The position numbers and the translations under genes are program-made. 64,000 nt of DNA, from NCBI GenBank assembly GCA_024399955.1, contig JAKSNH010000003.1:62001-126000 (forward strand), in the 5' to 3' direction. The DNA is from Paludibacteraceae bacterium (GTDB lineage Bacteria; Bacteroidota; Bacteroidia; Bacteroidales; Paludibacteraceae). Within the stretch, counting starts at the first letter, position 1. Each line of letters opens with the position of its first letter. The notes under the pieces are model-generated. The model saw only the letters and a list, made by a program, of their open reading frames with translations. It had not been told where the DNA came from and searched no databases. Shown in pieces: positions 24,735-33,862 of this stretch.

Positions 24735-25496
24735 CTAGAAAAGTTTAACGGGAGTATTATCGGCCTGACTGATGTAGGTAGTCAGATGGTCGGATAGTAA
24801 CTCCTTATATATGTCGCGCGTGTAATGCTCGCTTACCCAATGGTCGATATCCACGATGCCTATTTGTCCCACAGCGTCCAAAAACTCGTGGTACTTAAAG
24901 TCCGCGGACAAGTACACATCTGCCTTCTGAGCAATGGCCTCGTTCACGAACTCAGAGCCGGCACCGCCACATAGCGCAATCGTTTGTACAAGGGGTTGGG
25001 CAGGGGCGATATAGCGAATATAGGTTGTGTTGAACGTCTGTTTGACTAAGTCCAAGAAACGCTCAAAAGGCATGGGGGCAGGTAATTGACCGATAGCACC
25101 CAAACCATATTCTTCTCCGGCCAACAAACGATAATTCTGCAAGCCTAATTTCTCTGCCATCCGTCCACTCACGCCATGTAAGTAATTATCCATGGCGGTA
25201 TGGCTGGAATAGATAGCGATATGATGCTCGATGGCTAAAGCCACAATACGCTCTTGAGGTGTATTGCCGCAAATCGTTTTTAAGCCGTGGAAGAGTAATG
25301 GATGATGCGAAATAATTAAATCGCAATGCAACTCAATAGCCTCAGCCACTACAGATTCAGTAACATCCGTAGTAAGCAATGCGGCATGAATATCTGCATT
25401 ACGATTTCCCACCTGCAGTCCCGAATTATCCCACTCCTCTTGCCACTTCAGCGGGGCTACAGACTCTATGATATTGATTATTTCACTTAGACGCAA
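24735..25496 (-). CDS. Nif3-like dinuclear metal centre protein
   Basis: 253 residues of the Nif3/YbgI family (GTP cyclohydrolase I type 2 homologue in automatic annotation; true substrate unsettled). Metal ligands are visible in LIISHHPLLFHG (HH near residues 62-63), AIYSSHTAMDN and the C-terminal HWVSEHY. It lacks the PII-like insertion that makes many Bacteroidetes and Firmicutes homologues about 365 residues long, so it has the compact E. coli YbgI layout. It lies 12 bases after the DUF5606 gene and 30 before the zinc-ribbon gene, an arrangement suggesting one transcript. Confidence 0.93.
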   Translation of the reverse strand: MRLSEIINIIESVAPLKWQEEWDNSGLQVGNRNADIHAALLTTDVTESVVAEAIELHCDLIISHHPLLFHGLKTICGNTPQERIVALAIEHHIAIYSSHTAMDNYLHGVSGRMAEKLGLQNYRLLAGEEYGLGAIGQLPAPMPFERFLDLVKQTFNTTYIRYIAPAQPLVQTIALCGGAGSEFVNEAIAQKADVYLSADFKYHEFLDAVGQIGIVDIDHWVSEHYTRDIYKELLSDHLTTYISQADNTPVKLF

Positions 25497-25508
25497 TGAT
25501 CTAAATTA

Positions 25509-26051
25509 TTATCCTTTTTTAGCACCTACTCCGGTTTTCGCTGCAGCCTTACCTGCTGCTTTTTGCGTTTTTACCTGAGCTTTTGGAGCAGTTGTTTTCT
25601 TAACGGGTGCAGCCTTGACCGCCTCTTGTGGAGCGGCTTCAGCATCTGCATCAGCTTCCTTCACGGTGAAATCCGTGATACCAGCATTGATGAGCACATT
25701 ATACCACAATACCAATTTGCGGATGTCACTTGGATACACGCGATCTACATCGTAATTAGGAACGAAAGATGCGAAGTATGCGCGAAGAGCATCGTTGTCA
25801 GCCTTCTTAGGATCAATAGATGCCACTTTCAGGTTCTCTTTCTTGCCCAAACGAGTCAGTATCTCGCTCAAAGGCAGGTCCTCGTCCATAGTAAACATGG
25901 ATACATCAGCCAATGCAACGATTTTATCGCGAGCATAAGTAGGCATACGTTTACCGTCCAAAAGCGACTCAACGATGAGCATGTTAGTACCATGATTGAC
26001 AAGTTTGTACAGACCCGGTTTACCGGTGATAGCAAGAATATTTTCTAACAT
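25509..26051 (-). CDS. DUF5606-like protein with Ala/Lys-rich tail
   Basis: 180 residues. The N-terminal 135 residues start ILAITGKPGLYKLV and continue with RMPTYARDKIVALADVSMFT and NYDVDRVYPSDIRKLVLWYN. This matches my memory of the DUF5606 family of Bacteroidetes, for which no function is known. Residues about 136-180 are a low-complexity Ala/Lys/Pro tail resembling those of nucleic-acid-binding proteins. A clear promoter precedes it, making it the first gene of the DUF5606-nif3-zinc ribbon operon. Confidence 0.8.
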   Translation of the reverse strand: MLENILAITGKPGLYKLVNHGTNMLIVESLLDGKRMPTYARDKIVALADVSMFTMDEDLPLSEILTRLGKKENLKVASIDPKKADNDALRAYFASFVPNYDVDRVYPSDIRKLVLWYNVLINAGITDFTVKEADADAEAAPQEAVKAAPVKKTTAPKAQVKTQKAAGKAAAKTGVGAKKG

Positions 26052-26081
26052 AATGGTATGTGTTTATTTCAAATTAGCGTG

Positions 26082-26113
26082 CAAAAGTACTATTTTTTTT
26101 TGATATATGCAAA
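26082..26113 (-). promoter_or_regulatory. Promoter of the DUF5606 operon
   Basis: On the minus strand TTTG (26113-26110) and TACTTTTG (26089-26082), spacing 20 bases, about 30 bases before the start codon at 26051. Confidence 0.75.
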
Positions 26114-26146
26114 TAAATTTGCACAATTAGTTAGGCAGGGCAGTAT

Positions 26147-27487
26147 TTATTCCACAATCTTGCCCTTGAGAGTGGCGGCTGAAGCCTCTTCGATGCGTAC
26201 ATGAACGAACTCGCCGATATGTCGTCCTTCGCGAGGAAAAACCACCGTCTTGTAGGTTCCGGTACGTCCATACATATCATCATGACTGCGTTTGGAATAC
26301 CCTTCCACCAGCACTTCTACGGTCTTGCCTATTTCGCGCTGATTACTTTGCAAGGACAGTTCATTTTGCAGAGCAATGATTTCGTTGAGTCGGCGCACTT
26401 TCTCTTCTTCAGGTACGTTATCGGGATAAACGCGGCTAGCCCGAGTGCCTGGTCGTTCGGAGTATTTGAACATAAAAGCAGTATCAAATCCTACTTCGCG
26501 CATCAGGCTTAACGTCATCGCATGATCCTCTAATGTCTCGCTATGGAAACCACAGAACACATCTGTTCCGATAGTGGCATCCGGCAAGATACGACGGATA
26601 GCGGCAATACGATCCAAGTACCATTCACGCGTATATTTACGGTTCATGATATCTAGAATGCGATTGCTGCCACTTTGTACCGGCAGGTGGATGAACTTGC
26701 ATAAGTTATGATGGCGACTAATGGCATAGAGCGTCTCATCCGACATGTCTTTGGGATGACTGGTAGTGAAACGCACGCGCATGTTAGGCACCGTCTCAGC
26801 CACTAATTCCAGCAATTGCGGGAAGTTCACATCCAGCCCTTGGTTTGTATAATGATACGAGTTGACGTTTTGTCCCAATAGAGTGACCTCCTTGTAGCCC
26901 TTTGCCTCTAAGTCTTTTACTTCGGCCAATATACTCTCTACATCTCGGCTGCGTTCCCTGCCACGCGTGTAGGGCACCACACAATAGGAGCAGAAATTAT
27001 TGCAGCCGCGCATGATACTAACAAATCCAGAGATGGACTTACCTATTCGCGCCGGAATAATATCGCGGTAGGTCTCGGTGGTACTTAGTTCCACGTTGAT
27101 AGCCTTATGTCCCTGCAGGGCTTGTGCCAGCAGATTAGGTATATCCAAGTAGGCGTCCGGACCTGCCACGAAATCCACTTTCCAGTCATCAATCAGCGTT
27201 TGTCCCATACGTTCAGCCATACAACCGATAACGCCGATGACGGCGTGCGCGTTGAGCGTTGAGAGTTTAGCGTTTAAAGATTTTCGCTTTAATGCGCGGA
27301 TTTCTTCCAGGCGATGAAGGACAGTTTGTTCAGCCTTATCACGAATAGAGCAAGTATTGAGGATGACGATATCCGCCTCCTCAATACTATCTGTTAGTTC
27401 GGCTTGGGTAGTCTGCATAATAGCAGCGACTACTTCCGAATCGGCCACATTCATTTGGCAGCCGTATGTCTCAATATAGAATTTCAA
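26147..27487 (-). CDS. miaB: tRNA-2-methylthio-N6-isopentenyladenosine synthase MiaB
   Basis: Radical SAM methylthiotransferase acting on A37 of tRNAs that read UNN codons. The 446-residue protein has the UPF0004 cysteines (GCQMN, NTCSIR, IGCMAER), the radical SAM motif [20 protein letters not shown] and a C-terminal TRAM domain ([20 protein letters not shown]). The start is TTG, overlapping the stop of nagB as TTGA; no ATG is available because an upstream in-frame stop follows. Odd: between RALKRK and IGVIGC is a short insertion ([11 protein letters not shown]) encoded by three heptamers like those in birA. It lies outside the catalytic motifs, so the enzyme should still work. Confidence 0.97.
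   Translation of the reverse strand: MKFYIETYGCQMNVADSEVVAAIMQTTQAELTDSIEEADIVILNTCSIRDKAEQTVLHRLEEIRALKRKSLNAKLSTLNAHAVIGVIGCMAERMGQTLIDDWKVDFVAGPDAYLDIPNLLAQALQGHKAINVELSTTETYRDIIPARIGKSISGFVSIMRGCNNFCSYCVVPYTRGRERSRDVESILAEVKDLEAKGYKEVTLLGQNVNSYHYTNQGLDVNFPQLLELVAETVPNMRVRFTTSHPKDMSDETLYAISRHHNLCKFIHLPVQSGSNRILDIMNRKYTREWYLDRIAAIRRILPDATIGTDVFCGFHSETLEDHAMTLSLMREVGFDTAFMFKYSERPGTRASRVYPDNVPEEEKVRRLNEIIALQNELSLQSNQREIGKTVEVLVEGYSKRSHDDMYGRTGTYKTVVFPREGRHIGEFVHVRIEEASAATLKGKIVE
27249..27274 (-). repeat. Heptamer repeat tract inside miaB
   Basis: Read on the minus strand: ACGCTAA ACTCTCA ACGCTCA, three 7-base units (21 bases, 7 residues, frame kept). The same kind of unit occurs in birA at 38773-38812. 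Confidence 0.7.
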
Positions 27488-28293
27488 AGTAATGTCTTGG
27501 GGTCCAAATGGTTCTTTTCAATGTCTTTGAAATAGCGATATGTGCCGACCTTCAGTTCGTCGCAAGCTAGGTCATCGCAAACGATGATACCATGCTGGTG
27601 CATTTGCAGAGCGCTGACAGTCCACATGTGTGAGATTGGTTTCTCAATTACATGCAGCAAGGCACGAGCTTTTTGGTGGCCATTCACCAGGATAAGCACT
27701 TCCTTGGCGTCCATCACGGTACCTACACCTACGGTGAGAGCGGTTTTGGGCACGAGGTTGATGTCGTTGTTAAAGAAGCGACTATTGGCAATAATGGTGT
27801 CGGTGGTCAGTTCTTTCTTACGGGTACGGCTGCTTAGAGAGCTACCGGGCTCGTTGAAAGCGATATGACCATCAGGGCCAATACCACCGAGGAAGAGGTC
27901 TATGCCACCATAGTTCTTAATCTTCTCTTCGTAACGGGCGCACTCGGCCTCAAGGTCAGCGGCGTTTCCATTCAGGATATTGACATTTTCTTTCTTGATA
28001 TCAATATGAGAGAAGAAATTATTCCACATGAAGCTATGGTAACTCTCGGGGTGTTCTTCGGGCAATCCCACATATTCATCCATGTTAAACGTAACCACGT
28101 TACGGAAACTTACTTTTCCTGCTTGGTTAAGTTTGATTAATTCACGATACATTCCCAGCGGACTGGAACCGGTAGGAAGACCTAACACAAACGGATTACT
28201 TTCCTTAGGTTGGAAAGCATTGATTTTCTTTGCTACGTAGTTGGCTGCCCATTGGGACATCAAGTCGTAGTCTTTTTCAATAATTACTCGCAT
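27484..28293 (-). CDS. nagB: Glucosamine-6-phosphate deaminase NagB
   Basis: Converts glucosamine 6-phosphate to fructose 6-phosphate and ammonia, the entry of amino sugars into glycolysis. The 269-residue length fits the family. Seen are the substrate-binding [15 protein letters not shown], the [10 protein letters not shown] segment with the catalytic Asp, and [26 protein letters not shown] with the His-Asp-Glu machinery. It lies 36 bases after glgB and overlaps miaB, so it shares a transcript with glycogen and tRNA-modification genes. Confidence 0.97.
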   Translation of the reverse strand: MRVIIEKDYDLMSQWAANYVAKKINAFQPKESNPFVLGLPTGSSPLGMYRELIKLNQAGKVSFRNVVTFNMDEYVGLPEEHPESYHSFMWNNFFSHIDIKKENVNILNGNAADLEAECARYEEKIKNYGGIDLFLGGIGPDGHIAFNEPGSSLSSRTRKKELTTDTIIANSRFFNNDINLVPKTALTVGVGTVMDAKEVLILVNGHQKARALLHVIEKPISHMWTVSALQMHQHGIIVCDDLACDELKVGTYRYFKDIEKNHLDPKTLL

Positions 28294-28307
28294 TGTTTTG
28301 ATTATTT

Positions 28308-28339
28308 TAGTTAATTAATCAGTAGTTAGTTAATTAATC
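28308..28339. repeat. 13-base direct repeat between glgB and nagB
   Basis: TAGTTAATTAATC occurs at 28308-28320 and 28327-28339, separated by 6 bases; the second copy includes the glgB stop codon. No promoter motif was seen in it. Confidence 0.6.
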
Positions 28340-30354
28340 TGCTCGAGTACTACTGCCGAACGAGCAGGTAAATATAGTTTTAGCCAACCTTTTTTCTGTT
28401 TTTTGTATAGATTATCGGGCTGAGTGAAGTGCTCCACGCTATCATCACTCAATCCAAATCCTGCAAATTCTGTGCCATCGGTATTAAGCACCACGCGGTA
28501 CTTGCCTTCCTTGGTTAGAATGCCATAATCCGAGAATGATTTTTGTCCATTCCAGTTGAAGACAAACACCAGTTTGCCACGGCGATAAGCCACTACTTGG
28601 TCTCCTTCATTATCCCACAGTTTCTCATCGAAAGGCAAGTGCACACCATATTTATCCCGAACAGGTTTAAGGTGCTCTTTAAGCAGTGTAACCATTGCCT
28701 TATCAAAGCGGTTAAGGTCCGCGAAGTAGTAGTCCTTATTATCCACTAACGACCATTGACGACGGGCATACTTGTAGCTCCATCCGTTCCCTTCGCGCGG
28801 GAAGTCTATCCATTCGGGATGACCGAACTCATTGCCCATAAAGGTGAGGTAGCCACCATTGATGGTAGAGGCAGTCATCAGTCGAATCATCTTATGTAGG
28901 GCGATACCACGGTCCACCATGTAGGTAGAGTGTCCATGTTCAAAGTGCCAGTACATATCGGCATCTATTAGACGGAAGATAATCGTCTTATCACCCACTA
29001 GAGCCTGATCATGACTCTCGGCATAGGAGATGGTTTTTTCATCCATGCGACGATTGGTCATTTCGTAGTAGATATGTCCGGCTTTCCAATCTTCGTCCTT
29101 AACTTCCTTGATATACTTAATCCAGAAGTCAGGGATACCCATTGCCAAACGATAGTCAAAACCTATACCACCATCCTCCATGGGTTGTGCTAATCCGGGC
29201 ATGCCGGATATATCTTCGGCAATGGTGATAGCCCACGGCTTAACTTCGTGAATGAGTTTATTGGCCAGCGTCAAATAACAGATAGCATCTCCATCTTCGT
29301 TGCCATTGAAATAAGCCGGATAGCCGTTGAAGTCCTCACCCAAACCGTGGCTGAGGTACATCATGCTGGTAACACCATCAAAACGGAATCCGTCAAATCC
29401 ATATACATCTAACCAGAACTTGCAGTTACTCAGCAGGAAGTGCAGCACTTCAGTCTTACCATAGTCAAAACATAAACTATCCCATGCCGGGTGTTCGCGT
29501 CGTGCGCCGGCGTGGAAGTACTGATAAGGTGTGCCATCAAAGTTACCCAAACCTTCCAATTCATTCTTCACCGCATGACTATGAACAATATCCATAATCA
29601 CCGCCATGCCTCTATCGTGAGCGTCTGCAATCAGTGCTTTCAGTTCTTCTGGAGTACCAAAGCGTGATGATGCTGCAAAGAAATTAGACACATGGTAGCC
29701 AAAACTGCCATAGTATGGGTGCTCTTGGATAGCCATTATCTGGATGCAATTATACCCTAAGTCAGCTACGCGAGGCAACACGTTTTGTCTAAACTCCTCG
29801 TAGGTAGATACTTTCTCTTGCTCGCCACCCATTCCGATGTGGCACTCATATATGAATAATGGGCTACCTTTTTTCAGTCCCTTGAATGCCTTGTGTTTGG
29901 CACCTTTAATTGGTTTTTCTTGCCATACTTGCGCCGAGAAGAGTTTGGTATTATCGTCTTGCACTACGCGTTGTGCATAACTTGGGATGCGTTCGCCATA
30001 GCCGCCTTGCCATTCCACTAATAGTTTGAATAACTGCCCATGTTGCATCCACTCCATCGGCCAACGACCTTCCCAGACGCCATTATCTAGTCGTTTGAGT
30101 CGCCATTCTTCGCGTTTATCCCAGTTATTAAAGTCTCCCTTCACATAGATGGCGGTTGCATTAGGAGCCCATTCGCGCAATATCCACTCCTTACCATCAT
30201 TATGCAAGCCAAAGTACAGGTATCCATCGGCCCACTCATTGAGGGGGTGACCATTTGTCAATTCATATTCACGACGTTTGGCATAATCCAATCGTGCTTG
30301 CAGAGCACCTTCGTAAGGCTGCAAATACGGATCGTTTTGTACTAATTTTAGCAT
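28330..30354 (-). CDS. glgB: 1,4-alpha-glucan branching enzyme (GH13)
   Basis: Makes alpha-1,6 branches in glycogen. 674 residues: an N-terminal CBM48-like domain (LREWAPNATAIYVKGDFNNW), the GH13 barrel and a C-terminal beta domain. Catalytic motifs are DIVHSHAVKNE, DGFRFDGVTSMM (nucleophile Asp), TIAEDISGMP (acid/base Glu) and YAESHDQ (third Asp). The sequence is close to the eukaryote-like GH13 branching enzymes found in Bacteroidales rather than the E. coli GlgB subfamily. It lies 14 bases after the YhcH gene. Confidence 0.96.
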   Translation of the reverse strand: MLKLVQNDPYLQPYEGALQARLDYAKRREYELTNGHPLNEWADGYLYFGLHNDGKEWILREWAPNATAIYVKGDFNNWDKREEWRLKRLDNGVWEGRWPMEWMQHGQLFKLLVEWQGGYGERIPSYAQRVVQDDNTKLFSAQVWQEKPIKGAKHKAFKGLKKGSPLFIYECHIGMGGEQEKVSTYEEFRQNVLPRVADLGYNCIQIMAIQEHPYYGSFGYHVSNFFAASSRFGTPEELKALIADAHDRGMAVIMDIVHSHAVKNELEGLGNFDGTPYQYFHAGARREHPAWDSLCFDYGKTEVLHFLLSNCKFWLDVYGFDGFRFDGVTSMMYLSHGLGEDFNGYPAYFNGNEDGDAICYLTLANKLIHEVKPWAITIAEDISGMPGLAQPMEDGGIGFDYRLAMGIPDFWIKYIKEVKDEDWKAGHIYYEMTNRRMDEKTISYAESHDQALVGDKTIIFRLIDADMYWHFEHGHSTYMVDRGIALHKMIRLMTASTINGGYLTFMGNEFGHPEWIDFPREGNGWSYKYARRQWSLVDNKDYYFADLNRFDKAMVTLLKEHLKPVRDKYGVHLPFDEKLWDNEGDQVVAYRRGKLVFVFNWNGQKSFSDYGILTKEGKYRVVLNTDGTEFAGFGLSDDSVEHFTQPDNLYKKQKKGWLKLYLPARSAVVLEQIN

Positions 30355-30368
30355 GGATATGTTAATTT

Positions 30369-30827
30369 TTAGTTCTCAAATATTTTTGTTTTCACAATAA
30401 CTTTGCGGTACGATTTACCGGCAGCTATTCCAGGCTGATGCGCGTCGGAGGGGAAGAAAACAACAAAGTGGCCTTTGGGCACGGTGATCATTGTGGTAGC
30501 CTTGTCTTTGTAGAACTCAACATCTTTGCCTTCGTCATATTCAGCACTCACATCTTGGCAATCCTCTTGCGCCTTCCAGCCCATTTGTTCATCATCTCCT
30601 AACGGAATTTGGATATCAATATAGTCCTGATGCGCCTCCATCTTACAATCCTTCTCGGCTTTACCCTTAAAATCTAATATATTAACAAATAGGTCATCAC
30701 CCATTAGTTTGATTTTGCAGGCAGGAAGTTCCTCTAAATCATTGTCGTTAAAGAACTGCATGAACTCGCGGAAACGAGGTACTGACTCAAAGTATAAATC
30801 CGCATTTTCTAATTTATCGAGTATCAT
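30369..30827 (-). CDS. YhcH/YjgK/YiaL family protein
   Basis: 152 residues of the DUF386 (YhcH/EbgC) cupin family. Conserved features are the MEAHQDYIDIQIPL segment, with a metal-binding His, and the C-terminal VPKGHFVVFFPSDAHQPGIA. Relatives act on sugars, for example as sialic-acid anomerase (NanQ) or the beta-galactosidase accessory subunit; which applies here is not visible. It is the first gene of the run YhcH-glgB-nagB-miaB and has its own promoter. The amino-sugar deaminase in the same run fits a sugar-catabolic role. Confidence 0.9.
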   Translation of the reverse strand: MILDKLENADLYFESVPRFREFMQFFNDNDLEELPACKIKLMGDDLFVNILDFKGKAEKDCKMEAHQDYIDIQIPLGDDEQMGWKAQEDCQDVSAEYDEGKDVEFYKDKATTMITVPKGHFVVFFPSDAHQPGIAAGKSYRKVIVKTKIFEN

Positions 30828-30845
30828 AATTCAAAATTTAGCGCA

Positions 30846-30877
30846 CAAAATTACTAAAAAAATCGCAAGTATGCAAA
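30846..30877 (-). promoter_or_regulatory. Promoter of the YhcH-glgB-nagB-miaB operon
   Basis: Minus strand: TTTG (30877-30874) and TAATTTTG (30853-30846), spacing 20 bases, 18 bases before the YhcH start. Confidence 0.65.
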
Positions 30878-30902
30878 TTTATTTGCAAAATGTCCTAAAA
30901 AA

Positions 30903-30934
30903 TTTGTCTATTCGGCAAAAAAACTGTACCTTTG
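30903..30934 (+). promoter_or_regulatory. Promoter of the DUF5020 gene
   Basis: TTTG at 30903-30906 and TACCTTTG at 30927-30934, spacing 20 bases, 19 bases before the start codon. Confidence 0.75.
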
Positions 30935-30953
30935 CAGAGTAAAATCGCATTTT

Positions 30954-31730
30954 ATGAAAAAAACACTCTTGAAAAACCACGTTCTAACAGCACTCCTGAT
31001 TATTGCTGCTTGTCCCTTATGGGCCGTTGATGCCAACATACAAATCTTCTATGATTTTGGTAGTGATTGGAAAGGCAATGCCTGCGAAAATCATCGTACA
31101 GAGCGAGTGACTTCCACCGTTGAACTTTTTCATCCGGACAATTGGGGTTCCACCTATTTCTTTGTGGATTTTGACTACTCAGTCAGTAAAAAAGATCCTG
31201 AACAAACGCCCTTTGGAGCCTATTGGGAGATTAGCCGCAGCTTTAATTTTTGGAAACAAAGTAAGGTCAAAGACTTAAGTCTTCACTTGGAATATGATGG
31301 TGGTTGTGGCATATATGGAAATCGCAAAGTTGAAGGTGGTTATTCCGTTAAAAATACGGTTTTGGTCGGACCTGAGTATTTCTTCCACACTCAAGACTTC
31401 AAGAACACATTTACCTTGCAATTCTTATATCGCTACTCAACAGGAGTTCCTAAAAGCACCGTACCTTTGCAATTAACTTTTGTATGGGGATGCCAAGATT
31501 TTTGTACCGCCAAGGGACTCACTTTCTGTGGTTTCTTTGATTTATACGGCGACCGCACGTATCGGCATGGCCTTACTTTTCTGACCGAGCCCCAACTATG
31601 GTATAGTATCGGTCAATGGTTTAAATGCCCCAATTTATGTATTGGTACAGAAATTGAGGTGTCGTACAATTTCACGGGCGAAGGCTGGATGGCCAACCCT
31701 TGTGTGGGAATTCGCTGGAATTTTCTATAA
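30954..31730 (+). CDS. DUF5020-like outer-membrane protein
   Basis: 258 residues with a clear signal peptide (cleavage near AVDAN, residue about 25). Short amphipathic strands follow (IQIFYDFGSDWKG, TSTVELFHPDNWGSTYFFVDFDY, AYWEISRSFNFW) and a C-terminal strand ending in Phe-Leu. This fits the Bacteroidetes DUF5020 family, which resembles the Tsx-type nucleoside channel fold. A channel role is inference from fold resemblance. It is monocistronic; its stop is one base from the stop of the convergent radical SAM gene. Confidence 0.83.
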   Translation: MKKTLLKNHVLTALLIIAACPLWAVDANIQIFYDFGSDWKGNACENHRTERVTSTVELFHPDNWGSTYFFVDFDYSVSKKDPEQTPFGAYWEISRSFNFWKQSKVKDLSLHLEYDGGCGIYGNRKVEGGYSVKNTVLVGPEYFFHTQDFKNTFTLQFLYRYSTGVPKSTVPLQLTFVWGCQDFCTAKGLTFCGFFDLYGDRTYRHGLTFLTEPQLWYSIGQWFKCPNLCIGTEIEVSYNFTGEGWMANPCVGIRWNFL

Positions 31731-31731
31731 G

Positions 31732-32781
31732 TTATTCTTTTTCTGTACAGTTGGTACAGATGGAGAAAGAGGCACGATTGAGACGCACTTCGTGCCTAAA
31801 TTGTTGTGCCTTGTGGCCTTGCCATATCTCGCGTAATGACTGTTCGCGGATAGACCCCCAACTATGTTGGGCAGACTTATCAAAGCAGCATGGCAGAACC
31901 TCTCCGGTGGTGGTGATTACGCAGCCGGTGTGAAGGCGATAGCAAGGTCGGTGGAAGATTGTTTTTCGGGCAGGTTGTAGTCGGTTTTTAGGACGATATG
32001 TGCCATCTTCCTGACGGGCGTAACGACAGTATTTTTCATCGGTTGGCATCAGCGGAGTGCCCTGCTGATAATCGTAAAACTGCGCCGTTTTGAGTGTTAG
32101 GCTATCGGCTCCCATCTGATGATAACTGCGCTCAAACATAGCCCATTCGTGCTCATTGGACTTGAGCCGCAGGCATTGCAATTCGATATGGGTATGTCCA
32201 CCTAAACGATCTTTGGCATCACGCAAATAAACCAGTCCGCGCAAGGCTTTTTGCAGACTTCCTCCCTGACGATAGGTCGAATAAGACTCTTCGCTAAGAC
32301 CATCTATAGAAACGATGATACGATCCAATCCGGACTGTATGAGTTGTTCGGCCAACAAAGGCGTCAACGCCTGTGCATTGGTGGAGGTAGTGGTGTAGAT
32401 ATGTGCCTCGTGTGCGAGCCGAATCATCTCGGCTAATTGAGGATGCAGCAATGGTTCGCCCTGAAAATAGAACTGAATCGTATGCACATACCCTTCGCAG
32501 TCCGCAAGGATCTTACGAAACAAATCCATTGATAAGACTGACTGTTTATTCACCCTTGCTTCTACTACCGATATACTACCGATAAGCACACGCTTAGTTT
32601 CCTCTGCCGAATGCGCCATTCCAACGGGGCATTGTGGGCAGGAGAGTTGGCAGAAAGAAGCCGGTTCAATGGATAGAAAAGTGGGCATAGGGGCTACGCA
32701 CTCTATCCCAATATGAGAGAGTGCATAGCAAGTTTGTGCCCAAAGATGATTAGCAAGGGATTTTATTGACACGACGCTCAT
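31732..32781 (-). CDS. Radical SAM protein with SPASM-type C terminus
   Basis: 349 residues from the ATG at 32781 (a 14-residue longer reading is possible but would overlap rpiB further). The cluster motif is CQLSCPQCPVG (C-x4-C-x2-C). FYFQGEPLLHP is the SAM-binding segment. The C-terminal region has CYRLHTGCVITTTGEVLPCCFD and CTNC cysteines as in SPASM domains that bind extra Fe-S clusters. Such proteins modify peptides or act as oxidoreductases; no precursor peptide gene was recognised nearby. It overlaps rpiB by about 30 bases. Confidence 0.82.
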   Translation of the reverse strand: MSVVSIKSLANHLWAQTCYALSHIGIECVAPMPTFLSIEPASFCQLSCPQCPVGMAHSAEETKRVLIGSISVVEARVNKQSVLSMDLFRKILADCEGYVHTIQFYFQGEPLLHPQLAEMIRLAHEAHIYTTTSTNAQALTPLLAEQLIQSGLDRIIVSIDGLSEESYSTYRQGGSLQKALRGLVYLRDAKDRLGGHTHIELQCLRLKSNEHEWAMFERSYHQMGADSLTLKTAQFYDYQQGTPLMPTDEKYCRYARQEDGTYRPKNRLQPARKTIFHRPCYRLHTGCVITTTGEVLPCCFDKSAQHSWGSIREQSLREIWQGHKAQQFRHEVRLNRASFSICTNCTEKE

Positions 32782-33196
32782 GTCGTCCTCCCTCGAAGTC
32801 GGTATTAAAGAAGGTTTCCACAATCTCGAAGGCCTTCTCTTCGCTTATGAAATTGGCCGGCATGCTGAGCACGTTGGCGTTATTGTGGCGACGACCCAAA
32901 TCGGCTAACGGAGTATCCCAGCATAATGCAGCGCGAATGCCTTTATGGTGGTTACACGTCATGGTGATGCCATTGCCTGTTGAGCAGATAGCAATACCGA
33001 AATCATACAGACCTTCTTCTACCGCAGCAGCCATGGGATGAGCGAAGTCCGGGTAGTCGCAGGAATCTGTAGAATGGCAACCATAATCATGCACGAAAGC
33101 GCCCTTCTCCAGCAAGTACTTTTCAACTTTCTTTTTCAGATTATAGCCGGCATGGTCGCTGGCTAATGCAATGCGCAGTTTATTCAATTTTTCCAT
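32750..33196 (-). CDS. rpiB: Ribose-5-phosphate isomerase B
   Basis: Interconverts ribose 5-phosphate and ribulose 5-phosphate in the pentose phosphate pathway. The 148-residue length is standard. Motifs are IALASDHAGYNLK at the N terminus, HDYGCHSTDSCDYPDFAH, and GIAICSTGNGITMTCNHHKGIRAALC, which has Thr-Gly-Asn where many RpiB proteins have CGTGIG with the catalytic Cys just before (ICSTGNG keeps that Cys). It sits 3 bases downstream of the QueG-like gene. Confidence 0.96.
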   Translation of the reverse strand: MEKLNKLRIALASDHAGYNLKKKVEKYLLEKGAFVHDYGCHSTDSCDYPDFAHPMAAAVEEGLYDFGIAICSTGNGITMTCNHHKGIRAALCWDTPLADLGRRHNNANVLSMPANFISEEKAFEIVETFFNTDFEGGRHERRVNKIPC

Positions 33197-33199
33197 ATC

Positions 33200-33862
33200 T
33201 TATAATGATTTAATGTGTTCGTTAAACGGACATACTTGTTGGCAAATTAAGCACTTATGCGTGATGTATGCCTTACATTTGCGGGCATCCCAGTTTTGTA
33301 GTCCCAGTGCCTGTCCGGGACAGGCCTCTATACAGCGTTTGCAGGTGCCACAAAGGGACTTGATAGGCGTGATAGAAGGAGCCTCTACCGGTTCAGTTAT
33401 AACCAATTCACCAATATGCACATAACTGCCCAAGGAAGGATGAATGAGTTGATGGTTATTGCCTATCCATCCTAATCCGGCTTCTACTGCCCAACGCCGC
33501 TCTAAGAACGGGGCACTATCACAGAATTTGTTTTGTGTATTCAACGCCGTGCAATACCCTTTTTCTATCAGCAGGGCTTCTAATTCGTACAGTTTACTCT
33601 TGAGGGCGCGGTGGTAATCATGTCCCGAATGCGCGTAAGTTAATAGACACACGATGACCGTTTGCGCATTAGGAACCAATTGACAGGGGTCGTATCGCAG
33701 GTTACGATTGCGTTCCAAATAGGACATATTGCCATGTAAGCCATGGTTAATCCAATCGTCCATAAAAGCCGCTTCATCGTCCAATCGTTGCGCAACAGCG
33801 ATGCCGATATCATCTATACCGACCTTAGAAGCTAATGCCTTCAACGTTTCCAGAGACAGCAT
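33200..33862 (-). CDS. queG: Compact epoxyqueuosine reductase (QueG-like)
   Basis: Last step of queuosine synthesis, reducing epoxyqueuosine in tRNA with cobalamin and Fe-S clusters. Seen are the DUF1730 domain, the catalytic-Asp segment KFCDSAPFLERRWAVEAGLGWIG, and cluster cysteines CGTCKRCIEACPGQAL and CLICQQVCPFN. At 220 residues it is far shorter than the usual 300-380. The stretch between the two cluster motifs is reduced to a few residues (YITHK), and the C-terminal HEAT-like repeats are absent. Cysteine count is enough for two 4Fe-4S clusters. It overlaps marC by 38 bases and precedes rpiB by 3. A related ferredoxin-like reductase of other function is possible. Confidence 0.8.
   Translation of the reverse strand: MLSLETLKALASKVGIDDIGIAVAQRLDDEAAFMDDWINHGLHGNMSYLERNRNLRYDPCQLVPNAQTVIVCLLTYAHSGHDYHRALKSKLYELEALLIEKGYCTALNTQNKFCDSAPFLERRWAVEAGLGWIGNNHQLIHPSLGSYVHIGELVITEPVEAPSITPIKSLCGTCKRCIEACPGQALGLQNWDARKCKAYITHKCLICQQVCPFNEHIKSL

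Noticed and set aside
25563..26048. 161-residue plus-strand ORF opposite the DUF5606 gene
   Set aside because: Antisense shadow of a real gene, low-complexity product, no start signals.
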